The notes under the pieces: generated by a model
What the model was told of the DNA's origin: nothing
Databases searched by the model: none
Seen by the model: only the letters and a program-made list of their open reading frames with translations
In this document: positions 19,618 to 27,965 of the stretch, in pieces
Numbering within the stretch: position 1 is the first letter of the stretch
Layout: each line of letters begins with the position of its first letter
Assembly: GCA_963712955.1 (NCBI GenBank)
Contig: CAVQKF010000020.1
Span: 1 to 64,000, forward strand
Source: DATFVJ01 sp963712955
GTDB taxonomy: Bacteria > Actinomycetota > Actinomycetes > Streptosporangiales > Streptosporangiaceae
Reading direction: 5' to 3'
DNA length: 64,000 nucleotides
Made by a program: the position numbers and the translations under genes

Positions 19618-20356
19618 ATGACAATCGGGCCACTTGACCGGAGCAGCCCGATTCCCTTTACTACCAGATCGCCGAGAGCCTGACGGAGGCGATCCAGAGC
19701 GGGACTGTCGCGCCAGGCGAGCGGCTCGACAACGAGCTCGAGCTGGCCGAGCGGCTCGGGGTCAGCCGGCTCGACCGTCCGGCAGGCGGTACAGCGGCTG
19801 GTGCAGCAGGGCCTGGTGGTTCGGCGGCGCGGCCTCGGTACTGTCGTCGTCGCTCCGCGCATCCTGCGGCCTGTCGCCCTGACCAGCCTCTACGACGACT
19901 TGTCTTCGGCGCAGCGGCACCCGACGACCGCCGTGCTGTCCATGGAAGCAGATCGAAGCCGATGACGAGTTCGCCAAGATCTTGTCACTGGCGGTCGGGA
20001 CGCCGGTGCTGTGCATCGAGCGGCTCCGCTCGGCCGACGAGACCCCTCTCGCGATCATGCACAACTATCTGCCTGCCAAGCTCCTGCAGGACCGGACAGC
20101 GGAAGATCTCGAACAGGGCGCGGCCTGTACGAGCTGCTGAGAAGCCTGGGGATCCAGCTTCATGCGGCGGATCAGCTGCTCGGGGCGCGGCGGGCCACGA
20201 TCCAGGAGGCGCGCCTGCTGCGGGCGCCGCGCAAACGCCACCGTTCTGACCATGACCAGGACCACCTTTGATCCTGCCGGTGTGCCGGTCGAATACGGCC
20301 GCCATGCCTACCTCGCCGACCGATACTCGTTCAAGATGAGCCTCGTGGCCCAATAG
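19618..20356 (+). pseudogene. GntR/UTRA-family transcriptional regulator, frameshifted
   Basis: The pieces are in order on the plus strand. The ATG at 19618 opens MTIGPLDRSSPIP, and after one missing base YYQIAESLTEAIQSGTVAPG and ELAERLGVSR give the winged-helix head. TVRQAVQRLVQQGLVVRRRG follows in another frame, then the effector-binding UTRA domain with VGTPVLCIERLRSADETPLA and FDPAGVPVEYGRHAYLADRY. The order is that of HutC-type GntR regulators, which bind a sugar or sugar phosphate. At least three frame changes occur. It is divergent from the ABC transporter and is presumably its repressor. Confidence 0.7.
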
Positions 20357-20751
20357 ATCCGTGACCGGAAACCTGCCGGTGATCCGGGCGTGCTTGGCGC
20401 TGACCGTGAACTGGTGGCGTGCGGGCAGGTTCCTGCGTCTTCCCCCCGAAAACGTCGTCCCTGCGGGCGGAATGTCCGTTTTCCGTGACGTTTTCGGGGG
20501 GGGAGTTGTGTTGCTGGCCTGCAGGCGCCGGGCCGGTGGGCTGCTCATATTTCCGGTCAACGATATCGATATAGGCACTGCGACCGGCGCACCCGGCAGC
20601 GCGAGCCCGGCACTGCCTGCGTGTCTGCGTTGGCCTGGAGCTGCCCCGATCAGCCCCGGCGGCGCCCCTCGCTAGGGTCCCAGCCCGACGTAGGTGGGTA
20701 AAATCCGGATCCGCCCCGGCCCAGCCCACCGCACGGCGGGCCAGCGGTGGA
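20357..20751. other. Gene-free stretch with a large inverted repeat
   Basis: I see no supported gene here. The centre holds a 15-bp inverted repeat (20442-20501, listed separately). The right side is plain GC-rich sequence leading into the 3' end of a minus-strand HTH gene. It marks the left boundary of the region that separates the sugar transporter from the inositol operon. Confidence 0.5.
20442..20501. repeat. 15-bp perfect inverted repeat with 30-bp spacer
   Basis: Left arm CCCCCCGAAAACGTC (20442-20456) and right arm GACGTTTTCGGGGGG (20487-20501) are exact complements. The spacer carries another partial copy (CCGTTTTCCG). It could be a terminator for the GntR gene, a recombination site or an element end; the sequence alone does not decide. 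Confidence 0.7.
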
Positions 20752-21018
20752 TTACAGGGGCGTAGCGGGAATCTTGGCGAATGCACGCTGGCAGAGATCG
20801 CGGTACTTCGGGGAGATGTCGCACTTCCCCGCTTCCCAGCGGTAGAGCAGCCGGACGACTGAAACAGGATCGAGCTTTCCGGATCCGTCAAGCGCACCCG
20901 CATCGCTGGCGGCTGAGATGATCTGCCCGGCCATCTCGCGCACAGTCCACCCACGCGCGGAACGCTCGGATTTCAGCCATGCAGCGATTTCGGGGTTTAC
21001 GCGTCGCACAACGCCCAT
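20752..21018 (-). CDS. Small helix-turn-helix protein
   Basis: This 88-residue protein begins MGVVRRVNPEIAAWLKSERS and contains a helix-turn-helix-like stretch, GWTVREMAGQIISAASDAGA, followed by YRWEAGKCDISPKYRDLCQRA. The latter resembles the end of an XRE-type DNA-binding domain (position-3 helix plus a W-E-x-G motif). Its start lies 22 bases inside the 3' end of the ATP-binding protein gene, so translation is coupled. Pairs of a small HTH protein and an RsbW-like ATP-binding protein are common in Streptomyces-type genomes. Its target is unknown. Confidence 0.7.
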   Translation of the reverse strand: MGVVRRVNPEIAAWLKSERSARGWTVREMAGQIISAASDAGALDGSGKLDPVSVVRLLYRWEAGKCDISPKYRDLCQRAFAKIPATPL

Positions 21019-21437
21019 ACCACTTTGCCTTCAATCATGTCCGGAGCGGAGTACCAGTCCCAGCATTTACTGATGGCTTCGACGAGCATCAGCCCTCTAC
21101 CGCCGTCCGCATCTCCCCCTGGCTCCATGCGCGCAGGCGGATGTGCGCTGGCGTCCCAGACCAGGATCAGCACTTGGTTGGTGTCGCAGAGCAGCCACAG
21201 CCGTACCGGGTGGATCAAGTCCAGCGACCGTGAGGCGGCGATGGCGTTAGTGATCAGTTCCGACACAACCAGTTCGGCGCTTGCGCTTAGTTCGGTCATG
21301 CCCCACTCCCACAGCAGCTGCCTAGTGTGCAGGCGCGCGCACGGGACGGCAGTGGGCAGCGCACCAAGGACGAGAGAACTTCGAAGCAGCCATTGACGGC
21401 CTGTGACGTCAATCGGTCGGTGGTCTCGGGACGGCAT
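20997..21437 (-). CDS. RsbW-like ATP-binding protein (HATPase_c_2)
   Basis: This protein of about 146 residues has the Bergerat ATP-binding motifs of the anti-sigma/serine-kinase-like group. The N-box region is ELVVSELITNAIAAS, the G1-like segment is LILVWDASAHPP, and the G2-like segment is GGRGLMLVEAISKCWDWY. Such proteins often bind partner regulators and act without a histidine. I use the ATG at 21437 (MPSRDHRPID); a start at 21476 is equally open but adds hydrophobic residues unlike the family. It is coupled to the downstream HTH protein and divergent from the XRE regulator at 21689. Confidence 0.75.
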   Translation of the reverse strand: MPSRDHRPIDVTGRQWLLRSSLVLGALPTAVPCARLHTRQLLWEWGMTELSASAELVVSELITNAIAASRSLDLIHPVRLWLLCDTNQVLILVWDASAHPPARMEPGGDADGGRGLMLVEAISKCWDWYSAPDMIEGKVVWALCDA

Positions 21438-21688
21438 GGGGACCCCGCAGAGCGAGAGTGCTGGAGGGAAGGGCATAGTTTCGACCGTTCGGGCTGCGAT
21501 GATCGTTTGTTGAAGGTTTTGCAGACTGCTACGCGGCGCACGGGCATAACGGGGCCGGGCATGTTGACCAATGTCAAGAGCTTCGAGCGTGAGGCGAGGA
21601 CGCCCAAACCGCCGATGCTGTACGTTTGGGACGCCTAGGATGAGGTTCTAAACGTCCCAGCGGGAGGATATAAGAGTAGTGAGGCAGC

Positions 21689-22435
21689 ATGAATGAGCGG
21701 CTGCGGGTGGCCATGGCGTCGAGGGGGATTGAGATTGAAGCTCTTGGGCGACTGGTCGGCGTGGACCCAAAGACGGTGCAGCGCTGGCTAGCAGGACGTG
21801 TGCCGCATCCGCGTCACCGCTGGAGGACGTGCGACATCTTGGGCCAGTCCGAGCAGGAGTTGTGGCCAGATGTCGGCCTTGGGGCGTCGGGTGCGCCCCA
21901 CACGTCCGAGGTCGTCGCAGCCTACGCGCACCGTGCTGATGCGCCATCGCAGTTGTGGGCTGGCCTGCTGGACAGGGTGCGCACAAACGTTGATCTGCTC
22001 GGTTATGCGATGCTGTTTTTTCCGGAGCAGCACCCGGGCCTGGCCCAGATCGTGCAGGACAAGTGTGCGGCAGGGCTACGCGTCCGTATTGCGCTCGCCG
22101 ATCCGGATAGCGCGGAGGTGGAGGCGCGGGACTCCCTTGAAAGGCTGGGCGGAACGTTGCCAGGCCGGATCCGGTCGACAGTGAGTCATCTGGAATCGGT
22201 AATCTCGACCACAGGGGCCGAGGTTCGTTATCATAGTGTCCCGCTCTACAACGCGATGTACCGGTTCGACGATCAATTGCTCGTTACGCCTTACCTGTAT
22301 AAGCTTCATGGCTATCAGCATCCATTGCTGCACCTTAAGCGGCTTGGTCCGGCAGGCGTTTTCGAGTCCTACGCACAGCAATTCGAGGCGATATGGAACG
22401 ATTCGCGTCCAATTACCGGTAGCGTCGCTGCCTAG
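21689..22435 (+). CDS. XRE-family regulator with C-terminal PLD-like domain
   Basis: This 248-residue protein has an N-terminal XRE helix-turn-helix at residues 1-55 (LRVAMASRGIEIEALGRLVG, then VDPKTVQRWLAG). An alpha/beta domain follows in which LWAGLLDRVRTNVDLLGYAM and GLRVRIALADPDS resemble phospholipase-D-like regulators, without the HKD catalytic motif. It is thus a likely DNA-binding sensor, not an enzyme. The ATG at 21689 is preceded by GAGG. The Nudix gene starts 14 bases after its stop, so the two form an operon. Such XRE-Nudix pairs recur in actinomycetes; the signal is unknown. Confidence 0.78.
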   Translation: MNERLRVAMASRGIEIEALGRLVGVDPKTVQRWLAGRVPHPRHRWRTCDILGQSEQELWPDVGLGASGAPHTSEVVAAYAHRADAPSQLWAGLLDRVRTNVDLLGYAMLFFPEQHPGLAQIVQDKCAAGLRVRIALADPDSAEVEARDSLERLGGTLPGRIRSTVSHLESVISTTGAEVRYHSVPLYNAMYRFDDQLLVTPYLYKLHGYQHPLLHLKRLGPAGVFESYAQQFEAIWNDSRPITGSVAA

Positions 22436-22449
22436 CCGGGAGGCAATAT

Positions 22450-22917
22450 ATGAGACGGGTTGACTATTACCATGACCCAGCCGCTCCAGCCGCTAATTCC
22501 CTGGTTGTGGGATCATCGGCGGTCGTGATCGACAGCGAGGGCCGCGTTCTCTTGCAGCGCCGGAGCGACTCGGGTAACTGGGCACTGCCCGGAGGAGCTA
22601 TGGACATCGGTGAGACGCTGGCCCAGTCAGCAATCCGCGAAGTGAAAGAAGAAACGGGCCTCGATGTCCAGATACAACGCATCGTGGGAATTTACTCAGA
22701 TCCTGCTCATGTCTTCGCATACGCTGATGGAGAAGTCCGGCAGGAATTTAGCATCTGCGTTGCGTGCACGATAACTGGAGGTGTACTCCAGGTCAGCAGC
22801 GAGTCCACGGCCGTCGAGTTTTTCAGCTTTGGGGATCTCGCGGGTATTCCTATGCATGAATCAATCCGACTCCGCCTGCGTGACTATCTAAATGAGAGGC
22901 CACCCATTTTGCGGTAG
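22450..22917 (+). CDS. Nudix hydrolase
   Basis: This 155-residue protein contains a complete Nudix box: GGAMDIGETLAQSAIREV followed by KEETGL, matching the Gx5Ex7REUxEExGU pattern. These enzymes hydrolyse nucleoside-diphosphate-linked compounds with Mg ions. The ATG at 22450 has GGGAGG six bases upstream. It directly follows the XRE/PLD-like regulator, which may control it or respond to its substrate. The substrate cannot be predicted from the sequence. Confidence 0.9.
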   Translation: MRRVDYYHDPAAPAANSLVVGSSAVVIDSEGRVLLQRRSDSGNWALPGGAMDIGETLAQSAIREVKEETGLDVQIQRIVGIYSDPAHVFAYADGEVRQEFSICVACTITGGVLQVSSESTAVEFFSFGDLAGIPMHESIRLRLRDYLNERPPILR

Positions 22918-23135
22918 TTGAGCCATTGACGGGTGCCGTTATTTCCGTTCCACGTCGCAGTATGTCGCCTGGTAATGCTTGCTGTTTCCTCGTGTTGTTC
23001 GCTGTCTACTGTGGCTGGCCGCGTGCACGGCGGCGGCCAGCGCTGCCAGCGCATTACCCAGCTGCGAGCCTGGCCGGGACTGCACAGCCGGGGCGGCCGG
23101 GGTGGGTGGGCGAGCCACCTGGGGTGAGTGTGCTG

Positions 23136-23280
23136 AGCCCAATGGGTCGCGGGCCCGCCACAGCTTGTGCAGGTCACCGGGCATCGAGCCGGCCGCGGCC
23201 AGCACGATGTCTGTGGCGGCGGCGACATCGTTGACGACGCCGAGCACCTCGGCCTGAGCGGGCCGCGGACGGTGCGCGGT
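23136..23280 (-). pseudogene. Duplicated 145-bp iolD fragment
   Basis: These 145 bases match 29453-29597 inside iolD with only three mismatches that I can count. On the minus strand they encode the ThDP-domain piece RPAQAEVLGVVNDVAAATDI and then LAAAGSMPGDLHKLWRARDP. Both ends break off abruptly. It is a recent partial copy, not a functional gene, and lies between the Nudix gene and the serine recombinase. Confidence 0.9.
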
Positions 23281-23653
23281 CGCGCAGGCTCGGCAGAAAG
23301 TGATCCCAGCCTCGACTGCACTGGTCGTAGCACTCCAGCTGCGGGTCAAACTGTGGTGGCGGAACTCCGGCCTGGTGCCGCCGCTCCGACTTTGGGCGCA
23401 GCATGAAGGTGAGGCGGGTGCTGACCCACTCGGGCTGCAGCGAGTGGGCGAGAAGTGTCCAGGCGACCGACCGGGGTCGGTCCGCGGTGTCCACGGAGAT
23501 CACCAGCGGTCGGCATGCCTGCGGGCGAACCGCAGCTCGCCGCCGGCGGCACCCGAACCCGGTCACTGGACCGCCGAGTTTCGCGCAACCTATGGTTGCG
23601 GGAGGAGCGGGCGGCCACGTACCGGGTGTCCGGTGAGGGATCGTCCTGTGCAC
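23281..23653 (-). other. Possible remnant of an unknown protein
   Basis: One minus-strand frame reads RPLVISVDTADRPRSVAWTL then PEWVSTRLTFMLRPKSERRH, and another nearby frame reads AGITFCRACATAH. The composition looks protein-like but the ends are unclear and the frame seems to change near 23310. I do not recognise it. The remaining bases 22918-23135 show nothing I can support. Together with the iolD fragment this suggests a scarred region. Confidence 0.3.
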
Positions 23654-23753
23654 ATGATCGTCTTGGGGCAGGTCGGGAGCAGATCGCCAGGTCGTGGTGT
23701 CTCAGATAGGTCGTACGGTGATGTTCTCAGTTGAGGGGGACCGCCACCATACG

Positions 23754-24389
23754 ATGGGGAAGGTGGCCGACACTGACGCGGCCGCCGCGGTGGCGTGCCC
23801 GGCACGGCCGGGCGCGCTCATCGGGTACGCCCGGTGCTCGACCGTCGCCCAGGACACCGAGATCCAGCGGGCCGCCCTCGCCGGGTACGGCGTCCCCGTC
23901 GGCCGCGTCTACGTCGATGAGGGATTCACCGGGGACCAGTACCGGCCTGCCGGCCTGGACCAGGCGCTCACCGCCGTCCACGCCAGGGACACCCTGATCG
24001 TCCCCAGGCTCGACCGGTTCGCCCGGTCGGTGCGCGACGCGCGTTCCCTCGCCGACCTCATCATCAGCCGGCGAGCCCGCCTGCAGATCGGCTCCACGGT
24101 GTACGACCCGGAAGACCCGTTCGGGAAGATGTTCTTCAACATCCTCGCCTCGTTCGCCGAGTTCGAGGTGGACATCATCCGGCTCCGCACGATCGAGGGC
24201 ATGGCCAGGGCCCGCCAGCGCGGAAAGCTCAAGGGCAAGCAGCCCAAGATCAACGGCCGCCAGCGCGCGCACCTGCTCCAGCTCGACCGGGAAGCGGCGA
24301 AGACCCCGACCGAGCTGGCGGAGCTCTTCGGGGTGTCGCGGGCCACCATCTACCGGGAACTGAAGAAGGCACAGGAGGCCGCAGCATGA
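23754..24389 (+). CDS. Small serine recombinase (resolvase/invertase type)
   Basis: This 211-residue enzyme has the catalytic domain of Tn3-resolvase-like recombinases. The active serine is in GYARCSTVAQD, the arginine pair is in VPRLDRFARSVRDARSL, and the long E-helix is FAEFEVDIIRLRTIEGMARA. A C-terminal Hin-type helix-turn-helix follows (TPTELAELFGVSRATIYREL). It would cut and rejoin DNA at short crossover sites. An alternative start is at 23694. The stop overlaps the next gene (ATGA at 24386-24389), tying the recombinase to the antitoxin. It marks this region as mobile or recently rearranged. Confidence 0.9.
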   Translation: MGKVADTDAAAAVACPARPGALIGYARCSTVAQDTEIQRAALAGYGVPVGRVYVDEGFTGDQYRPAGLDQALTAVHARDTLIVPRLDRFARSVRDARSLADLIISRRARLQIGSTVYDPEDPFGKMFFNILASFAEFEVDIIRLRTIEGMARARQRGKLKGKQPKINGRQRAHLLQLDREAAKTPTELAELFGVSRATIYRELKKAQEAAA

Positions 24390-24649
24390 CCGCTCAGCCG
24401 ACCGGCCCCGCACCCGGCCCGGACACCGGCTCGTATGAGGTGATCCACCTCGGCGGGCACGCCGCCGTGGTCGTGCCGCTGGCCGACTTCATGCGGCTGC
24501 GGGCACTAGAGCGGCTCGCCTCCGCGCAGGAACTGGAGGACGCCGAGGACACCGCGGCACTGCAGGAGTGGAGGTTGCGCGAGGCAGCCGGCCAGACCTC
24601 CTACGTGCCCGCCGATGAGGTACGGCAACGGCTGGGCCTGACCAGGTGA
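24386..24649 (+). CDS. Phd/YefM-like antitoxin
   Basis: This 87-residue protein has the antitoxin pattern. An N-terminal part (YEVIHLGGHAAVVVPLADFM, then RLRALERLASAQ) corresponds to the DNA-binding Phd fold, and an acidic and then basic tail ends VRQRLGL. It would neutralise the toxin encoded next and repress the operon. It overlaps the recombinase stop by four bases and its own stop overlaps the toxin GTG (24646-24649). Because the toxin gene is truncated, the antitoxin may now be an orphan. Confidence 0.75.
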   Translation: MTAQPTGPAPGPDTGSYEVIHLGGHAAVVVPLADFMRLRALERLASAQELEDAEDTAALQEWRLREAAGQTSYVPADEVRQRLGLTR

Positions 24650-24735
24650 GCCTCCGGGTCATCTACGAGGAGAAGGCGATCGACCAGGCGGCGGGGTTCC
24701 TCGCCGATGATCCCACTGGTCTCGGTGCGGTGCTC
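24646..24735 (+). pseudogene. Truncated RelE/ParE-type toxin
   Basis: The GTG at 24646 opens VSLRVIYEEKAIDQAAGFLA then DDPTGLGAVL, which is the start of a RelE/ParE-family toxin. In intact members this is followed by a core carrying the catalytic or gyrase-binding residues. Here sequence unrelated to the family begins near 24735 and the frame runs on into a DUF222 protein. About 30 of the usual 85-95 residues remain, so no active toxin is expected. The fusion frame may still be translated as a chimera. Confidence 0.7.
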
Positions 24736-26468
24736 AGGGGTATCCGACCAGAATTCTCGTTCCATTGCACCCCGGAGGGCCCAGCACGCCCGGGCCGGGT
24801 GGCTGGTGGGCTGGGCAGGCCGCCGGATGATGAGCTGATCGGGGTGCTGCGGGCGTGGCGGCGGCTGTCGTCGTGGGCGGCCGCCGGTGAGTTCGCCGCG
24901 GTGGCCGAGCTGGCCGCGCGCCGCGAATCCGGCGCCGGCTGCGGCCTGCGTTTAACTCCGGCTGACTGTGTGGCCGATGAGCTGGCGTGCGCGTTGACGC
25001 TGACCCGGCGCGGCGCGGAGAAGCTGGCCGACCGGGCGGCGCGGCTGGCCCGGCTGCCGGCGACCGCGGCGGTGCTGGCGCGGGGCCGGATCGACGTGCC
25101 CAGGGCGCTGGCGGTCATCGATGGGCTGGACGGCGCCGGCCCGGGGGTGGCCGCCGCGGTGGAGGCCAGGGTGCTGGCCAAAGCCCCCGGCCAGACCAGC
25201 GGACAGCTGCGCGCCGCGGTGCGCCGGGCGGTTGCTGCGGCCGACCCCGGCGCCGACCGGGCGCGGCGCGAGGAGGCGCAAAAAGACGCCCGGGTCGAGC
25301 TGTGGGACGAGCCGGCCGGGACCAGGGCACTGGCCGGGCGTGACCTGCCCCCGGCCGGGGTGCTCGCCGCCGACAAGCGGATCTCCGCGATCGCCGCCGA
25401 GCTGAAGAACGCCGGCGCCGGCGGCAGCCTGGACCTGCTGCGGGCCAGGGTGTACCTGGCGCTGCTGGCCGGCCAGCCACTGGACGCCCTGCTCCCCCCG
25501 CCCGGTGACAGCACCGGGCCCCGGCGGCACCGCCCAGACCGGTGACAACGCCCCGCCCGGCGACAGCGGCCAGCCCAGTGACAGCGCCCCGACCGGTGAC
25601 GGCGCCCCGACCGGTGACGGCGCGCAGCCTGGTGACGGCGCCCGGCCCGGCGGCACCGCTCGTCCCGATGCGCTCGCCCTCCGCCCCTGGCGGCGGCGCT
25701 GGGAGCGGTGCCGGTGCTGGGGGCGGGGCGGATGCTGCTGGCGGGGCCGGGGCGGATGCCGGTGCTGGGGCTGGTCCCGCCAGTGACGTGGGATCTGGCG
25801 CGGGCACAGGGGGTGGCGGGGCAGCCGGTCCCGGCTGGGCTGCGCCGCGCCGTGGCGTCGGCGCCGTTGGGCCTGGCCCCCGGGGCCGGCCGGGACCGCC
25901 TGGGGTGATCTTGACCTCGAGCAGGCTGGCCGGCTCGGTGAACCTGACCGTGCCGCTGGCGACGCTGCTGGACCTGGACGGCCCGCCGGGCGAGGTGGCC
26001 GGGTTCGGCCCGGTCGACGCCGGCACCACCCGGGCCCTCGCCGCAGCCGCCGCCCGCCACCCGGCCACCCGCTGGTGCGTGACCGTGACCGACGAGGCCG
26101 GGCGGGTGATCGGGCACGGCTGCCGCCGCCGCGAACACGGTCCCCAGGTGGCGGTCCCCGCGGCGACGGTCCCCGTGGTGATGCTCCGCGCAGTGGCGCT
26201 CCCGGCGCTGATGTTCCCGGGCGGTGGCGCTGCCTGCGGTGGCGCTGCCTGCGGTGACGGGGCGCCGGGCGGCCGGGCCCTGCTGATCAAGATCGATCCG
26301 CTGGCCGTCGGGTGCTGCGCCCACGAGCGGGAGACGGCCGGCTACCAGCTGACCCCGCGGCTGCGGCACCTGATCCAATCCGGGACCGGACCTGCACGTT
26401 CCCCGGCTGCCGGCGGCCCGCCACGCGGTGCGACAAAGATCACACCCTGGCCTACGATCAGGGCGGCA
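24736..26468 (+). pseudogene. DUF222-HNH endonuclease (13E12 type), truncated at both ends
   Basis: The DUF222 region is clear from about 24820 (DDELIGVLRAWRRLSSWAAA) to about 25480. A Pro/Gly/Asp-rich linker full of short repeats follows, with frame changes near 25520 and 25640. The second DUF222-type segment (SVNLTVPLATLLDLDGPPGE) leads to LTPRLRHLIQ near 26380. One more frame change brings in the start of the HNH domain, CTFPGCRRPATRCDKDHTLA, after which the sequence breaks off at about 26468, before the Asn/His half of the site. The first residues of DUF222 are also missing. These genes are abundant and variable in actinobacteria and associate with mobile DNA. Confidence 0.75.
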
Positions 26469-26469
26469 G

Positions 26470-26679
26470 GACTGCGACCAGCTCACGGCCGTCGCCATCC
26501 AGCAGATGGTAGCGGTACGCGGATGTGCTGACGTGCCAGGGCCCGCGACCGTCCTGAACAACGCGGAACTGCTGGCCGAGAAGGAACTGGATGGCACCCA
26601 TGCGCGGCGAGCGCAGCAGCAGAGGGTCTTCTGACAGCGCGAGGGCCTCTACTTCGCCAGCCTGTTTGCATCCAGACAC
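26470..26679 (-). pseudogene. Fragment of an unrecognised conserved-looking protein
   Basis: The minus strand reads EVEALALSEDPLLLRSPRMG then AIQFLLGQQFRVVQDGRGPW and STSAYRYHLLDGDGRELVA, then meets the end of the HNH fragment head-on near 26468. The sequence is protein-like and probably continued with a His-rich segment that is now missing. I list a GTG at 26679 as the possible start. I do not assign a function. Confidence 0.4.
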
Positions 26680-26802
26680 GAAAAGCTGAGCGCTCGTGAT
26701 GCATGAGACACAGGCGCGAGGAACGCTTCGCGCGCCCGCCAGCAGTGACAAGTAGCCAGCGTAGATCCCGGCCTCTTGCGCCCCTGGACCCGTGCGTCAT
26801 CG

Positions 26803-27021
26803 CTAGACCCTGAAGGTTCCCCACCGCGCCACGATCCGGACCAGGTGCTCATCGGCGAGCGCCCGCAGGGCACGGGACACGGCACCCCGGCTCACGTCGT
26901 ACTCCGCTGCCAGCGCGGCCACCGTGGGCAGCGCCTCGCCGTGGTCCCATTCGCCCGCCGTTATACGGCGCCGCAGGTCAGTCTCGACCCTGGCGCTCGG
27001 CAGCTCTGGCGTGCGTGGCAC
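26803..27021 (-). CDS. Short GntR-family winged-helix protein
   Basis: This 72-residue protein contains a whole GntR DNA-binding domain and nothing else: VETDLRRRITAGEWDHGEAL, TVAALAAEYDVSRGAVSRAL, and a wing ending LVRIVARWGTFRV. The start is GTG at 27021. It lacks an effector domain, so if active it would act alone or with a partner. Such stand-alone domains are common in Streptomyces-type genomes. Its operator and target are unknown. Confidence 0.72.
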   Translation of the reverse strand: MPRTPELPSARVETDLRRRITAGEWDHGEALPTVAALAAEYDVSRGAVSRALRALADEHLVRIVARWGTFRV

Positions 27022-27192
27022 CTGTTCATGATCTCAACCCGTGGCTTTGCTGCGCATTCTGTACATCCTGACTTTTGTGACTGCCGTGACTCGCCTGACC
27101 GGCGTAACCTTGCAGGCATAAGCAAGCGGGCCCGCCCAGCGGTGTGAACGCCGGAGCGGGGCCCTTGATCCGCCTGCGAAGGAGGCGAACCC

Positions 27193-27549
27193 ATGTCCGA
27201 TGATCCCACCGGGACCCCCGCTGACGTCGCCCCAGGACCGGTCGGCCCGCTGGCGACTACGGCAGCGTGGCGCGTGCTGGCCCGCTCCGTGGCCGAGGCG
27301 ATCAGCCCGCCATCGCCGACCCGCGACGGCAACGGCGACCAGGGCAGTTACCATCGGCTGCTGGCCGATCGCTGCACAGTCGCCGGTGCCGCGCTGCGGC
27401 ATGTCCTGGGCAACAGCCGCGCGGGCGCGGACGACATCTGCGCTGCGGCCCAGATTGTGAATGAGCAGTGCGCCGCGATGCGCGCCAATTACGCGACCGC
27501 GCCTGCGGGCCACGGCGGCGGCTGGATCAGCGGCACGTCACGATCATGA
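27193..27549 (+). CDS. Small protein of unknown function
   Basis: This 118-residue protein starts at an ATG with GGAGG eight bases upstream, which is the best ribosome-binding site in this region and decides the start. Residues 30-95 look like an alpha-helical domain, with TAAWRVLARSVAEAI, GSYHRLLADRCTVAGAALRH and AQIVNEQCAAMRANYA. I recognise no family. It lies between the short GntR protein and the PAP2 phosphatase. Confidence 0.6.
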   Translation: MSDDPTGTPADVAPGPVGPLATTAAWRVLARSVAEAISPPSPTRDGNGDQGSYHRLLADRCTVAGAALRHVLGNSRAGADDICAAAQIVNEQCAAMRANYATAPAGHGGGWISGTSRS

Positions 27550-27965
27550 CCGCCCCGGCGTCGCGCACATCGCGCCACAGCAATCCCGGCGGCGCCTGCG
27601 TCGAGATCGCTGCCGTCCCGGACCTCGCCACCGGTTCCACTTCCGCTCGTTCACACGCCGCATGTCCGCCTCCTGTTCCGGCGAGACGGCACCTTTCCAC
27701 TGCCACGACGGCGGGCGGCCGTTCGTGATACAGCGGCAGGCTTGCAGCCACATCCGCCGACAGCGGTAAAGGCCCGGCCATGCCGGAGGCGGGGATCGCC
27801 CGGCGGGATCAACTGGTAGTCAGCGGTCGCGTTCTCGATCTCCTCAATGGAGAAGCACTGGACTGCTGACCGCCAGCGGTAGTGACACAACCCAGAAACA
27901 TCGTTCGGCGCGGCGCGGGACCCTCTTAGGATGGCTGTGCGGCACGAGGGAACGGGGGCAAGCGT
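27550..27965. other. Gene-free stretch
   Basis: About 415 bases contain overlapping short open frames only. One minus-strand frame includes FSIEEIENATADYQLIPPGD, which may be a remnant, but it has no start signal and the surroundings are not protein-like. I annotate no gene. Confidence 0.4.

Noticed and set aside
24663..26597. A 644-residue open frame on the minus strand
   Set aside because: It is the complement of the DUF222-HNH region. Its Ser/Arg/Pro-rich composition and lack of start signals mark it as a by-product of high GC content.
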